Source: Pantoea rodasii
GTDB taxonomy: Bacteria > Pseudomonadota > Gammaproteobacteria > Enterobacterales > Enterobacteriaceae
Direction of reading: 5' to 3'
Length of the DNA stretch: 64,000 nt
Assembly (NCBI RefSeq): GCF_002095465.1
Contig: NZ_MLFP01000005.1
Location: 124,001 to 188,000, forward strand
Part shown: piece by piece, positions 9,913-19,267 of the stretch
Layout of the letters: every line of letters begins with the position of its first letter
Position numbering within the stretch: the first letter of the stretch is position 1
Made by a program: the position numbers and the translations under genes
Notes under the pieces: model-generated
The model's database searches: none
Told to the model about the DNA's origin: nothing
Seen by the model: the letters and a program-made list of their open reading frames with translations, nothing else

Positions 9913-10910
9913 GCGGCCAGAGTTCGAAACCCACCATCACGGTAATCGTACCAAACTGGAACTGCGCGCCCTGGCTGGCGGAAGCGATTGAGTCTTTGGC
10001 GGGGCAATCGTCACCGCCTGAGCAGATCATCGTGATTGATGACGGCTCAACCGACAACAGTATCGACCTGCTGCAAGCGATGGCCGCTCGCTATCCACAA
10101 ATTGAACTGTTGCAGGCGCAGCGTGGCGGCGTTAGTGCCGCACGTACGCGAGGGCTGGCGATCGCCACCGGCGACTTTATCTATTTTATGGATGCCGATG
10201 ATTTTGTCGGTAAAACGCTGTTCGCCGATTTCCGGCGTGCCCGCGACCAGCATCCGGAGATGGAACTGTTCTGCTTCGGCGCTAAAATGTTTACGGACCG
10301 TCCTTTGGCACAGCGCCAATACCAGCAGTTCCATCAGCGGCGCATCAACGGCGCGTTTCCCGGTGGCAGCACCACGCTGCGCAACATGATCACTCATCAG
10401 TCTGCGCATCGTGTGTTGTGGAGCAGCATTGTGTCGCGTCATTTGATTGAACGCGTTGGCGTGCAGTTTTTGCCGATTCAAAACCACGAAGATGCGCCCT
10501 ATATGTTCGCGCTGTACATGCAAGCGCAGGAAGTGGTGTTCTCCGCGGAAAGTTACTACTACAAACGCTTTATGGTGACATCGCTGTCTCAGCGTAAAGC
10601 GACCTTTGCCTGGGTTGAAAATTACTTCATTGCGCGCGGTAACAGTGAAAGCTTTATGCAAGCATGGGGAATGCCCGTCGATGAGTGGTTGCTGGATCGC
10701 TATTACGAGCCGGTGATGTACGGCTGCCTGATTGAGATGCAGAAAAACAACATTGAAGTCCCTGGCGAATGGCATGTCACCATTGATCAGCTGATCCGCA
10801 AGGTAACCGGTGAAAGTAAACGCATGAAATTGCAGTGGTACTATCCCACCCTTTATAACGGTCTGAAGGCGAGTCGCAGCCTGCTGGCACGTTATACCGG
10901 TAAGCGCTGA
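9909..10910 (+). CDS. Family 2 glycosyltransferase
   Basis: A 333-aa GT-A enzyme. ITVIVPNWNCAPWLAEAI and IIVIDDGSTDNS form the nucleotide-binding part and MDADD the DXD-type metal site. It is coupled to the flippase by a four-base overlap and preceded by GAGGAGAGA. The C-terminal half has the same EDAP/ED...Y layout as the glycosyltransferase at 7102 (HEDHQFTL there), suggesting an old duplication. Substrates are unknown. A hairpin follows the gene at 10949. Confidence 0.85.
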   Translation: MSGQSSKPTITVIVPNWNCAPWLAEAIESLAGQSSPPEQIIVIDDGSTDNSIDLLQAMAARYPQIELLQAQRGGVSAARTRGLAIATGDFIYFMDADDFVGKTLFADFRRARDQHPEMELFCFGAKMFTDRPLAQRQYQQFHQRRINGAFPGGSTTLRNMITHQSAHRVLWSSIVSRHLIERVGVQFLPIQNHEDAPYMFALYMQAQEVVFSAESYYYKRFMVTSLSQRKATFAWVENYFIARGNSESFMQAWGMPVDEWLLDRYYEPVMYGCLIEMQKNNIEVPGEWHVTIDQLIRKVTGESKRMKLQWYYPTLYNGLKASRSLLARYTGKR

Positions 10911-10948
10911 TTTCGATCAACTCAGCACCACCTGATTAAATTTACTTT

Positions 10949-10978
10949 TGCGCCAGAGGCCTTTACCATTCTGGCGCA
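10949..10978 (+). terminator. Hairpin between glycosyltransferase cassette and pyrD
   Basis: A perfect 9-bp stem (TGCGCCAGA at 10949-10957, TCTGGCGCA at 10970-10978) with a 12-nt loop, followed by ACAAATTTT. It may terminate the cassette transcript, or belong to the pyrD leader. The pyrimidine-responsive leader hairpin known from E. coli pyrD is not recognisable next to the start codon here. Confidence 0.5.
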
Positions 10979-11027
10979 CAAATTTTCGTGCACCCGACGT
11001 CTTCGCTTCCGCCATTCAGGAGAGTGC

Positions 11028-12038
11028 ATGTTATATCCTATCGTCCGGCCGGCGCTGTTTAAGCTCGATCCAGAGCGTGCGCACGAACTCACCTTTCAAC
11101 AATTACGTTTTATCAGCGGGACACCGCTGGAAGGACTGATTCGCCAGTCGCTGCCGTCACGTCCGGTGACCTGCATGGGATTGACGTTCCCTAACGCGCT
11201 GGGTCTTGCAGCAGGTCTTGATAAAAACGCAGAGTGCATTGATGCCTTCAGTGCGATGGGCTTTGGTTTTGTTGAAGTAGGAACCGTGACGCCGCGTCCC
11301 CAGCCCGGCAACGATAAGCCGCGTATGTTCCGTTTGGTGGAAGCGGAAGGGATTATTAATCGCATGGGCTTTAATAATCACGGCGTTGATCACTTAGTCG
11401 AGAACGTTAAAAAGGCGCGTTTTAAAGGCATCCTCGGTATCAATATTGGTAAAAATAAAGATACGCCAGTGGAGCAGGGTAAAGACGATTATCTGATCTG
11501 CATGGAAAAGGTGTATGCCCATGCCGGTTATATTGCCATCAATATTTCATCGCCTAACACCCCGGGATTACGCACCTTGCAATATGGTGAGGCATTGGAC
11601 GATCTGCTTTCGGCGATCAAATTAAAACAAAAAGAGCTGCAAGAACGGCACCTTAAATATGTGCCGGTGGCGGTGAAGATCGCGCCGGATCTTTCTGAAG
11701 AAGAATTGATCCAGGTTGCCGACAGTTTAGTCCGCCATGAAATTGATGGCGTTATTGCCACCAACACCACCCTCGATCGTTCGCTGGTTTCTGGTCTTAA
11801 ATATGCTGACGAGATGGGTGGATTAAGTGGCCGCCCGGTTCAGTCGCTGAGCACGGAAGTGATTCGCCGCCTGTCGCAAGAGCTACAGGGCCGCTTACCG
11901 ATTATTGGCGTCGGTGGCATTGATTCACTGGTTTCAGCGCGTGAAAAAATTGCCGCAGGGGCCACATTGGTGCAGATATACTCCGGCTTTATTTATAAAG
12001 GCCCGGGTTTAATTAAAGATATCGTGACCCATCTCTAA
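11028..12038 (+). CDS. pyrD: Dihydroorotate dehydrogenase (quinone), class 2
   Basis: Membrane-associated flavoenzyme of de novo pyrimidine synthesis that oxidises dihydroorotate to orotate with quinone as acceptor. The product is 336 aa, the E. coli length. The class-2 N-terminal membrane helix ([20 protein letters not shown]) and the catalytic-serine region [11 protein letters not shown] are present, as is the FMN-phosphate site GVGGIDS near the C-terminus. AGGAGAG lies just before the ATG. zapC follows, as in E. coli. Confidence 0.97.
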   Translation: MLYPIVRPALFKLDPERAHELTFQQLRFISGTPLEGLIRQSLPSRPVTCMGLTFPNALGLAAGLDKNAECIDAFSAMGFGFVEVGTVTPRPQPGNDKPRMFRLVEAEGIINRMGFNNHGVDHLVENVKKARFKGILGINIGKNKDTPVEQGKDDYLICMEKVYAHAGYIAINISSPNTPGLRTLQYGEALDDLLSAIKLKQKELQERHLKYVPVAVKIAPDLSEEELIQVADSLVRHEIDGVIATNTTLDRSLVSGLKYADEMGGLSGRPVQSLSTEVIRRLSQELQGRLPIIGVGGIDSLVSAREKIAAGATLVQIYSGFIYKGPGLIKDIVTHL

Positions 12039-12177
12039 GACATTTCCCACTTTCCCGCGCCGGGGGGTTTATTTATCCCTTCGGCTCGTTTATATTTTGT
12101 CCTGCTGGTGCATTTTTCAGCTTTTCCTTAGCGTAATTATTTTAAATTAAGCGCCGTTTAGCGCAGCAGGGCACATC

Positions 12178-12720
12178 ATGAAAATCAAACCTGATGATAA
12201 CTGGCGTTGGTATTTCGACGCAGAGCACGATCGTATGATGCTGGATTTGGCTGATGGCATGCTATTTCGCTCGCGCTTCTCGCGTAAAATGCTGACACCG
12301 GATGCCTTTAATGTCAGCGGATTTTGCGTTGACGATGCCGCGCTCTATTTTACTTTTGAAGAGCGTTGCCGCCAGAGTGGATTAAAAGGCGATCAGCGCG
12401 CCGAATTAGTATTAAACGCATTAGTGGCGAGTCGTTTTTTAAAACCGCTGATGCCGAAAAGCTGGCATTTCACGACTCATGCTCATAGCTGGCAACCCAC
12501 ATCAGGCGATATGGTGGCCGTGACGCTGGCGGATAGCGGCGAACAGGCGCAATTGCTGGTGGTCGAGAGCGGTGAAAATGCAGCACTGTGTTTGCTGGCG
12601 CAAAATGCGTTATCGGTCGCCGGTAAAGGCATGCAGTTAGGCGATGCGATTAAGATCATGAACGATCGTTTGCGACCGCATCAGCAGGAACAGAACGCCC
12701 ACTTTGCGCGGGCGGTTTAA
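12178..12720 (+). CDS. zapC: Cell division protein ZapC
   Basis: Z-ring associated protein that promotes FtsZ polymer bundling. The 180-aa product is colinear with E. coli ZapC (YcbW), from [21 protein letters not shown] through [15 protein letters not shown] to [12 protein letters not shown]. It follows pyrD and is convergent with ycbX, whose stop lies a few bases away. Confidence 0.95.
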   Translation: MKIKPDDNWRWYFDAEHDRMMLDLADGMLFRSRFSRKMLTPDAFNVSGFCVDDAALYFTFEERCRQSGLKGDQRAELVLNALVASRFLKPLMPKSWHFTTHAHSWQPTSGDMVAVTLADSGEQAQLLVVESGENAALCLLAQNALSVAGKGMQLGDAIKIMNDRLRPHQQEQNAHFARAV

Positions 12721-12724
12721 GCCG

Positions 12725-13834
12725 TTAAGCCAGAACAATATCTCCGGCTGGAATACAGCTACAACTGAGAATTGTGCCGTCCTCACGCACTGCGCTCTTT
12801 TTCAGCGCTTTCACCTCGCCCGATACCAGCGTCATCTTACAGCTGCCACAAATTCCGGCGCGACACGAGTAGGGAATGCGATAGCCCTGCATTTCCAGTT
12901 GCTCGAGCAGCACTTGTTGATTATCGCCGGTAAATTCACTGCCCTGATAGCCAATCGTGACTTCGGCCTGCGAGCTGGCTGCGGGTTTGAGAGTCTCGAC
13001 CACCGCACCCGGCCCGTAAACGCGCGGCGTCTGCCGTTCCACAATCGTCACCCGGTCGCCGACGCGGATCACGCCGCTGTTACGGGCGATTAAATTCAGA
13101 CCGAAATCGATATCTCCGCTGCCGTCCTGCCCGCTACGAAAACGCTGCAGCGTAGCTAGCGGCTCGCCTTCAGGATGCTTGCGGCCGCTTTCAGTGCCGA
13201 CCGTGGTAAATACACAGCGGCTGCAGGGCTTGGGCATGTCAAAGGCGATTTCACCAATCTTGATACGCTTCCAGCTATCTTCCTCCCAGGCCGCTGCACC
13301 ACTCACCACCAGATTGGGGCGGAACTGCTCAACGCGTACGCTGGCCGGACAACGCTGCTGAAGATCCTGCAGCGATGACATATTCACCAGCAGGAAAGGA
13401 AATCCATCGGCAAAACTCAGCGGCACGTCATCAAAACGTTTTACACGACGTGTCGGCGTTACACCCGTCCAGCGTAATTGCACCGGGCGAGGGAAGAATT
13501 CACTCAGCCAATCATTGATGGCTGCTGGGGCAATCTGCGCGGTGAAACAATTGCCCCAGACTTCTGTGGGCGCCGGTTGTGCGCTGAAGTCGCTGAAGCG
13601 GATAAGCGCCTGGCTGCCATCCGGCGCATTTAAAAACAGGCCATCCGGCAGCAGCGCCGGGGTAAAACGCACCATTTCTGGATACTGCCGTGCCGTAATA
13701 AAGGTGCCGTCTAATTCGGTCACCATAAAGATGCGATCAAACGCCAGACCGCTCTCCAGCACCTGCGCATGTGACAATTGCAAACCGCGCATAGACTTGA
13801 CCGGATGGATATAAAGACGGGATAGGGTGATCAT
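12725..13834 (-). CDS. ycbX: YcbX, MOSC domain plus 2Fe-2S ferredoxin domain protein
   Basis: Molybdenum-cofactor dependent protein that in E. coli protects against N-hydroxylated base analogues such as 6-hydroxylaminopurine. The N-terminal MOSC beta-barrel ([16 protein letters not shown]) leads to the MOSC core, and the C-terminal ferredoxin motif is [10 protein letters not shown]. The ATG at 13834 with GGAG upstream gives 369 aa, equal to E. coli YcbX. The open frame extends to 14209 but that part is antisense to rlmKL and rejected. Confidence 0.94.
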   Translation of the reverse strand: MITLSRLYIHPVKSMRGLQLSHAQVLESGLAFDRIFMVTELDGTFITARQYPEMVRFTPALLPDGLFLNAPDGSQALIRFSDFSAQPAPTEVWGNCFTAQIAPAAINDWLSEFFPRPVQLRWTGVTPTRRVKRFDDVPLSFADGFPFLLVNMSSLQDLQQRCPASVRVEQFRPNLVVSGAAAWEEDSWKRIKIGEIAFDMPKPCSRCVFTTVGTESGRKHPEGEPLATLQRFRSGQDGSGDIDFGLNLIARNSGVIRVGDRVTIVERQTPRVYGPGAVVETLKPAASSQAEVTIGYQGSEFTGDNQQVLLEQLEMQGYRIPYSCRAGICGSCKMTLVSGEVKALKKSAVREDGTILSCSCIPAGDIVLA

Positions 13835-13867
13835 CACAACTCCAGGCGGACAAAAAGAAGCTAACTT

Positions 13868-13896
13868 TATGACATAGGACGCTGATTCGCTATAAT
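13868..13896 (+). promoter_or_regulatory. Sigma-70 promoter for rlmKL
   Basis: A perfect -10 box TATAAT at 13891-13896 is preceded by ATGACA (13869-13874) with a 16-bp spacer. It lies 35 bp before the rlmKL start and between the divergent ycbX and rlmKL genes. Confidence 0.6.
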
Positions 13897-13931
13897 GCGC
13901 AACAATTTTAGCAAGAGTAAAAAGTGACGAT

Positions 13932-16048
13932 ATGAATTCTCTGTTTGCCAGTACGGCGCGTGGGCTCGAAGAGCTGTTGAAAACTGAGCTGGACGCGCTG
14001 GGTGCGCAAGATTTGCAGGTGGTGCAGGGCGGCGTCCACTTCCGAGCCGACGACCGTGTGATGTACCAAAGCCTGTTGTGGAGCCGGCTGGCTTCGCGTA
14101 TTTTGCTGCCGCTGGGAGAATTCGGCATCTGGAGCGATCTCGACCTGTATGTGGGTGCACAAAGCATTCCGTGGACCGAGATGTTCGACACCAACACCAG
14201 CTTTGCCATTCACTTTAGCGGCACCAACGAGGTGATTCGTAACAGCCAGTTCGGCGCGTTGCGTATTAAAGATGCCATCGTGGATAGCTTCACCCGTCAA
14301 AATCTGGAGCGTCCAAGCGTTGATCGTGAGCAACCTGGCATCCGTATTAATGCGTGGCTGAATAAAGATCGCGTGAGCATTGCGCTGGATTTGAGTGGCG
14401 ATGCCTTGCATCAGCGTGGTTATCGCCAGCAAACCGGTCCGGCACCGCTAAAAGAAACGCTGGCCGCAGCGATTGTGATGCGCTCGGGTTGGCAGAGCAA
14501 CACGCCGCTGGTGGATCCGATGTGCGGTTCCGGTACGCTGTTGCTGGAAGCGGCAATGATCGCCTGCGATCGTGCACCTGGCCTGTTGCGTACCCATTGG
14601 GGCTTTAACCGCTGGAAAAACCATAACCAGGCGGTATGGCAAGAAGTGCATGGTGAAGCGAAAGAACGCGCACGCATCGGCACCGCAGCAGCGACCGCGC
14701 GTTTCTATGGCTACGATAATGATAACCGCGTGCTGGAATCCGCGCGTGCCAATGCGCGTCGTGCTGGCGTGTTCGAACTGTTCACCTTTGCCCAGCAGGA
14801 TGTCATCAAGCTGAAGAATCCGCTGGCGGGGCAGGAAGTAACCGGCACGGTGCTGAGCAATCCGCCGTATGGTGAGCGTCTGGAAAGCGAACCGGCATTG
14901 ATTGCGCTACACACGCTGCTGGGACGCATCATGAAGCAGCAGTTTGGTGGCTGGAACCTGTCGCTGTTCAGTGCTTCTCCGGAGCTGCTGAGCTGTTTGC
15001 AACTGCGCGCCGATCGCCAGTTCAAAGCCAAAAATGGCCCGCTGGAATGTGTGCAGAAAACTATCAGCTGGCCGCGACCAGCGGTGAAGGCAGCGCGCAG
15101 ATTGCTGAGGATTTCGCCAACCGTCTGCGTAAGAACCTTAAGAAGTTGGAGAAGTGGGCGAAACAGTCCAACATTGAATGTTATCGCCTGTATGATGCCG
15201 ATTTGCCAGAATACAACGTCGCGGTAGACCGTTACGGCGAGTGGGTGGTGATTCAGGAATATGCTCCACCGAAAACCGTGGATGCCAATAAAGCGCGCCA
15301 GCGTCTGTTCGATGTGATCAGCGCCACCTTAAGCGTGCTGGAGATCCCGGCTAATCGCCTGGTGATGAAAACTCGCGAACGTCAGAAAGGCAAAAATCAG
15401 TATCAGAAGCTGGGAGAGAAGGGCGACTTCTTCGAAGTTCAGGAGTTTGACGCGCGTCTGCTGGTCAATCTGACCGATTACCTCGACACCGGTTTGTTCC
15501 TCGATCACCGTCTGGCGCGTCAGATGCTGGGCAAGATGAGCGCCGGTAAAGACTTCCTGAACCTGTTTGCCTACACCGGCACCGCCAGTGTGCATGCCGG
15601 ATTGGGCGGCGCGAAAACCACCACCACCGTCGATATGTCGCGCACCTATCTGGAATGGGCCGAGCGCAACCTGCGCCTGAACGGTCTGACCGGACGTCAA
15701 CATCGACTGATGCACGCCGATTGCCTGAGCTGGCTGCGTGACAGTGACGAACAGTTTGATTTGATCTTTATCGATCCGCCGACGTTCTCTAACTCTAAAC
15801 GGATGGAAGACGATTTTGACGTGCAGCGCGATCACATGATGCTGATGCAGAATCTGAAACGTCTGCTGCGTCGCGGTGGCACCATTATGTTCTCGAATAA
15901 CAAGCGCGGCTTCAAAATGGACCTCGACGGCTTAGCCGGTCTGGGTCTGCAGGCGCAGGAAATTACCCAAAAAACGTTGTCGCAAGATTTCGCACGCAAC
16001 CGTCAAATTCACAACTGCTGGCTGGTTAGCCACGCCGGTAAGGAATAA
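13932..16048 (+). pseudogene. rlmL: 23S rRNA (guanine) methyltransferase RlmKL, split by a one-base frameshift
   Basis: Bifunctional enzyme that makes m2G2445 (RlmL half) and m7G2069 (RlmK half) in 23S rRNA. The N-terminal part has the THUMP region and SAM-methyltransferase motif SNPPYGER; the C-terminal part has [11 protein letters not shown]. The frame breaks at the A-run 15057-15060: one more A restores [14 protein letters not shown] and a continuous protein of about 705 aa (E. coli 702). As written, the products are a 431-aa RlmL with a foreign tail and a possible 333-aa RlmK from the ATG at 15047. A consensus error is likely, but the break sits in the linker between two complete enzyme halves. 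Confidence 0.9.
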
Positions 16049-16053
16049 GTTTT

Positions 16054-17967
16054 ATGTCACTGATCAGTATCCATGGCGCTTACCTCTCATTCAGCGATGC
16101 GCCGCTGTTGGATAACACCGAACTGCACATCGAAGAAGGCGAACGCGTCTGTCTGGTGGGCCGCAACGGTGCCGGTAAATCCACATTAATGAAAATCATC
16201 AACGGCGAACAACCGCTGGATGATGGCCGCATTATTTACGAGCAGGATTTGGTGGTTGCACGTCTGCAACAGGATCCACCGCGCAACATCACCGGTTCAG
16301 TCTACGATTTCGTGGCTGAAGGCGTTGCGGAGCAGGCTGAGCATCTCAAAGCCTATCACGCGATTTCCCATCTGGTGATGGAAGATCCAAGCGAGAAAAA
16401 CCTCAACGAAATGGGCCGTCTGCAAACCATTCTGGATCATCAGAATTTGTGGCAGCTGGACAGCCGTATCAATGACGTTTTGCTGCAGATTGGGCTGGAA
16501 CCCGATACCGAGCTTTCCTCACTCTCCGGCGGCTGGCTGCGTAAAGCCGCGCTGGGCCGTGCGCTGGTGAGCAACCCGCGCGTACTGATGCTCGATGAAC
16601 CGACTAACCACCTCGATATCGAAACCATCGACTGGCTGGAAACCTTCCTCAAAACCTTTACCGGCAGCATCGTGTTTATCTCGCATGACCGCTCGTTCAT
16701 TCGCAATATGGCGACGCGTATTGTCGATCTCGACCGCGGTAAACTGGTTTCCTGGCCGGGCAATTACGATCTCTATCTCACCGGCAAAGAAGAAGCGTTG
16801 CGCGTTGAAGAGATGCAGAACGCTGAGTTTGACCGCAAATTAGCGCAGGAAGAAGTGTGGATCCGCCAGGGCATCAAAGCGCGACGTACGCGTAATGAAG
16901 GTCGTGTGCGTGCGCTGAAAGCCTTACGTAACGAGCGTTCTGAGCGCCGTGAAGTGATGGGCAAAGCCAATATGCAGGTTGGCGAAGCGGCACGCTCGGG
17001 CAAGATTGTGTTTGAGATGGAAAACGTCAACTACAGTGTTGATGGCAAAACGCTGGTGCGTGATTTCTCCACCCAGGTGCAGCGCGGCGATAAGATCGCC
17101 CTGATTGGCCCGAACGGCTGTGGTAAAACCACCTTACTGCGCCTGATGCTGGATGAGTTAAAAGCGGACAGCGGCCGCGTGCACTGCGGTACCAAGTTAG
17201 AGATTGCTTACTTCGACCAGCACCGTGCTGAGTTGGATCCGGATCGCACCGTGATGGATAACCTCGCGGAAGGTAAGCAGGAAGTGATGGTGAACGGTAA
17301 GCCGCGCCATGTGCTGGGCTATCTGCAGGACTTCCTGTTCCATCCGAAGCGTGCGATGACGCCGGTGCGTGCATTATCCGGTGGTGAGCGTAACCGCCTG
17401 CTGCTGGCACGTTTGTTCCTGAAACCTAGCAACTTGTTGATTCTTGATGAACCGACCAACGACCTCGACGTGGAAACGCTGGAGCTGTTGGAAGAGCTGG
17501 TCGATGGCTATCAAGGCACCGTCATGCTGGTGAGCCACGATCGTCAATTCGTGGATAACACCGTGACCGAATGCTGGATCTTTGAAGGCAACGGTGAAGT
17601 GGGCGCATTTGTGGGCGGCTATCACGATGCGCAGTTGCAGCGTAGCGCGTATAAGCAATCCAAATCCGCCACGGTGAAAACCTCATCTGCTGCGCCAAAA
17701 GCGGCTGATAAAAGTAATGAGCCAAAACGTAGCGCGAACAAACTAAGCTATAACCTGACACGTGAACTGGAACAGCTGCCGCAAAAACTGGAGCAACTGG
17801 AAACACGTATTGGCGAACTGCAGGCAAAAATGAGCCATCCGGACTTTTTCAGCCAGCCACACGACAAATCTCAGCCCGTTTTGGATGCGCTCGCGCAAAC
17901 CGAAAAAGAGCTGGAAGTGGCGTTTGAGCGCTGGGAAGAGTTAGAAGCGCTGAAAAACGGCGCGTAA
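16054..17967 (+). CDS. uup: ABC-F family ATPase Uup
   Basis: Cytosolic ABC-F protein linked in E. coli to precise transposon excision and ribosome function. There are two ATPase domains: Walker A GRNGAGKST and GPNGCGKTT, signatures LSGGWLR and LSGGERNR, Walker B LMLDEPTNHLD and LILDEPTNDLD. A C-terminal charged coiled coil (LEQLPQKLEQLETRIGELQ) is the DNA/ribosome-binding tail. The product is 637 aa, full length. It starts 5 bp after the rlmKL stop, so the two are probably cotranscribed. Confidence 0.96.
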   Translation: MSLISIHGAYLSFSDAPLLDNTELHIEEGERVCLVGRNGAGKSTLMKIINGEQPLDDGRIIYEQDLVVARLQQDPPRNITGSVYDFVAEGVAEQAEHLKAYHAISHLVMEDPSEKNLNEMGRLQTILDHQNLWQLDSRINDVLLQIGLEPDTELSSLSGGWLRKAALGRALVSNPRVLMLDEPTNHLDIETIDWLETFLKTFTGSIVFISHDRSFIRNMATRIVDLDRGKLVSWPGNYDLYLTGKEEALRVEEMQNAEFDRKLAQEEVWIRQGIKARRTRNEGRVRALKALRNERSERREVMGKANMQVGEAARSGKIVFEMENVNYSVDGKTLVRDFSTQVQRGDKIALIGPNGCGKTTLLRLMLDELKADSGRVHCGTKLEIAYFDQHRAELDPDRTVMDNLAEGKQEVMVNGKPRHVLGYLQDFLFHPKRAMTPVRALSGGERNRLLLARLFLKPSNLLILDEPTNDLDVETLELLEELVDGYQGTVMLVSHDRQFVDNTVTECWIFEGNGEVGAFVGGYHDAQLQRSAYKQSKSATVKTSSAAPKAADKSNEPKRSANKLSYNLTRELEQLPQKLEQLETRIGELQAKMSHPDFFSQPHDKSQPVLDALAQTEKELEVAFERWEELEALKNGA

Positions 17968-17983
17968 CACAGAGGAAGTCAGT

Positions 17984-19267
17984 ATGTGTGCAACGGATCA
18001 GGCGCATCAGTGGATTCTCTGTCCACAGTGTGATTTAACCGTGAAACTGCCTGCCGTGCCGGTGGGCAGTCGCGCGCGCTGTCCACGTTGCCATACCACG
18101 CTGACCGCCAACTGGCATGAGCCGCGAAAACGTCCCTCCGGGTACGCTTTCGCGGCACTGTTTATGCTGGTGCTGGCCAATCTTTTTCCCTTCATCAACA
18201 TGCATGTGGCCGGGCTAAGCAGTCAAATCTCGCTGCTTGAAATTCCCGCGGTCATGGACCGCGAAGATTATCGCAGCCTGGCGACGCTATTTCTGCTGTT
18301 CGTGCAGGGGATCCCCGCTTTCTGCATGGTCACCATCCTTCTGTTGGTGAATCGTGTGCGCATGCCGCACAGCCTGCGTCTTGGGCTGGCGCGCATTTTA
18401 TTCCAGCTGCGCAGTTGGGGTATGGCTGAAATCTTTATGGCGGGCGTGCTGGTGAGTTTCGTGAAACTGATGGCCTATGGCGAGATTGGCCTTGGCAGCA
18501 GTTTCTGGCCGTGGTGCATGTTTTGTGTGCTGCAGTTACGTGCCTTTCAATGCGTGGATCGGCGCTGGGTGTGGCAATGCATCAAGCCGTTACCCGCACT
18601 GCCGATGGTGCCCAAGGCCGGTATCAGTGGCCTGAAGCAAGGGTTACGCAGCTGTCCATGCTGTACTGCGATATTGCCTGCTGCGCAGGTCGAGTGTCCG
18701 CGCTGTGGCGTCGTGGCTGCACCGCGACGCAAACACAGCCTGCAATGGACGCTGGCGCTGTTGATCACTTCGGTGATGCTCTACATTCCCTCCAACATTA
18801 TGCCGATTATGGTCACTGAGACACTGGGCTCGCAGTATCCCTCGAACATTATGGCCGGGGTGATTCTGCTGTGGAGCGATGGCTCCTGGCCGGTGGCGCT
18901 GGTGATATTTATCGCCAGTATTATGGTGCCTACGCTTAAGATGTTGGCGATTGCCTGGCTTTGCTGGCACGCCAGCGGTCGTGGCCGGCGTGATGATGAA
19001 AAAATGCACGTGGTGTATGAGGTGGTTGAGTTCGTCGGCCGCTGGTCAATGATTGATGTATTTGTGATTGCCGTTCTCTCCGCCCTGGTGCGGATGGGAC
19101 AGCTAATGAGTGTTTATCCCGCGCCAGGTGCGCTGCTGTTTGCCATGGTGGTGATTCTTACCATGTTTGCAGCGTTGACCTTTGACCCGCGCCTGATTTG
19201 GGATCGACTACGGGAAACTGAACGTAAGGAGCCGCGTCTTGACGGACAACCATCACGGGACTGCTGA
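17984..19267 (+). CDS. pqiA: PqiA inner-membrane protein of the paraquat-inducible Pqi system
   Basis: Integral membrane partner of the MCE protein PqiB, acting in envelope lipid homeostasis. The 427-aa product has two PqiA domains. Each starts with a zinc-ribbon-like cysteine set (CPQC...CPRC near the N-terminus; CPCC...CPRCG mid-protein) followed by four hydrophobic segments. It overlaps pqiB by 29 bases. The whole pqiABC operon is present, as in E. coli. Confidence 0.95.
   Translation: MCATDQAHQWILCPQCDLTVKLPAVPVGSRARCPRCHTTLTANWHEPRKRPSGYAFAALFMLVLANLFPFINMHVAGLSSQISLLEIPAVMDREDYRSLATLFLLFVQGIPAFCMVTILLLVNRVRMPHSLRLGLARILFQLRSWGMAEIFMAGVLVSFVKLMAYGEIGLGSSFWPWCMFCVLQLRAFQCVDRRWVWQCIKPLPALPMVPKAGISGLKQGLRSCPCCTAILPAAQVECPRCGVVAAPRRKHSLQWTLALLITSVMLYIPSNIMPIMVTETLGSQYPSNIMAGVILLWSDGSWPVALVIFIASIMVPTLKMLAIAWLCWHASGRGRRDDEKMHVVYEVVEFVGRWSMIDVFVIAVLSALVRMGQLMSVYPAPGALLFAMVVILTMFAALTFDPRLIWDRLRETERKEPRLDGQPSRDC

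Noticed and set aside
10911..11027. PurR operator or E. coli-type pyrimidine leader hairpin for pyrD
   Set aside because: No convincing PurR palindrome and no hairpin covering the ribosome site could be found.
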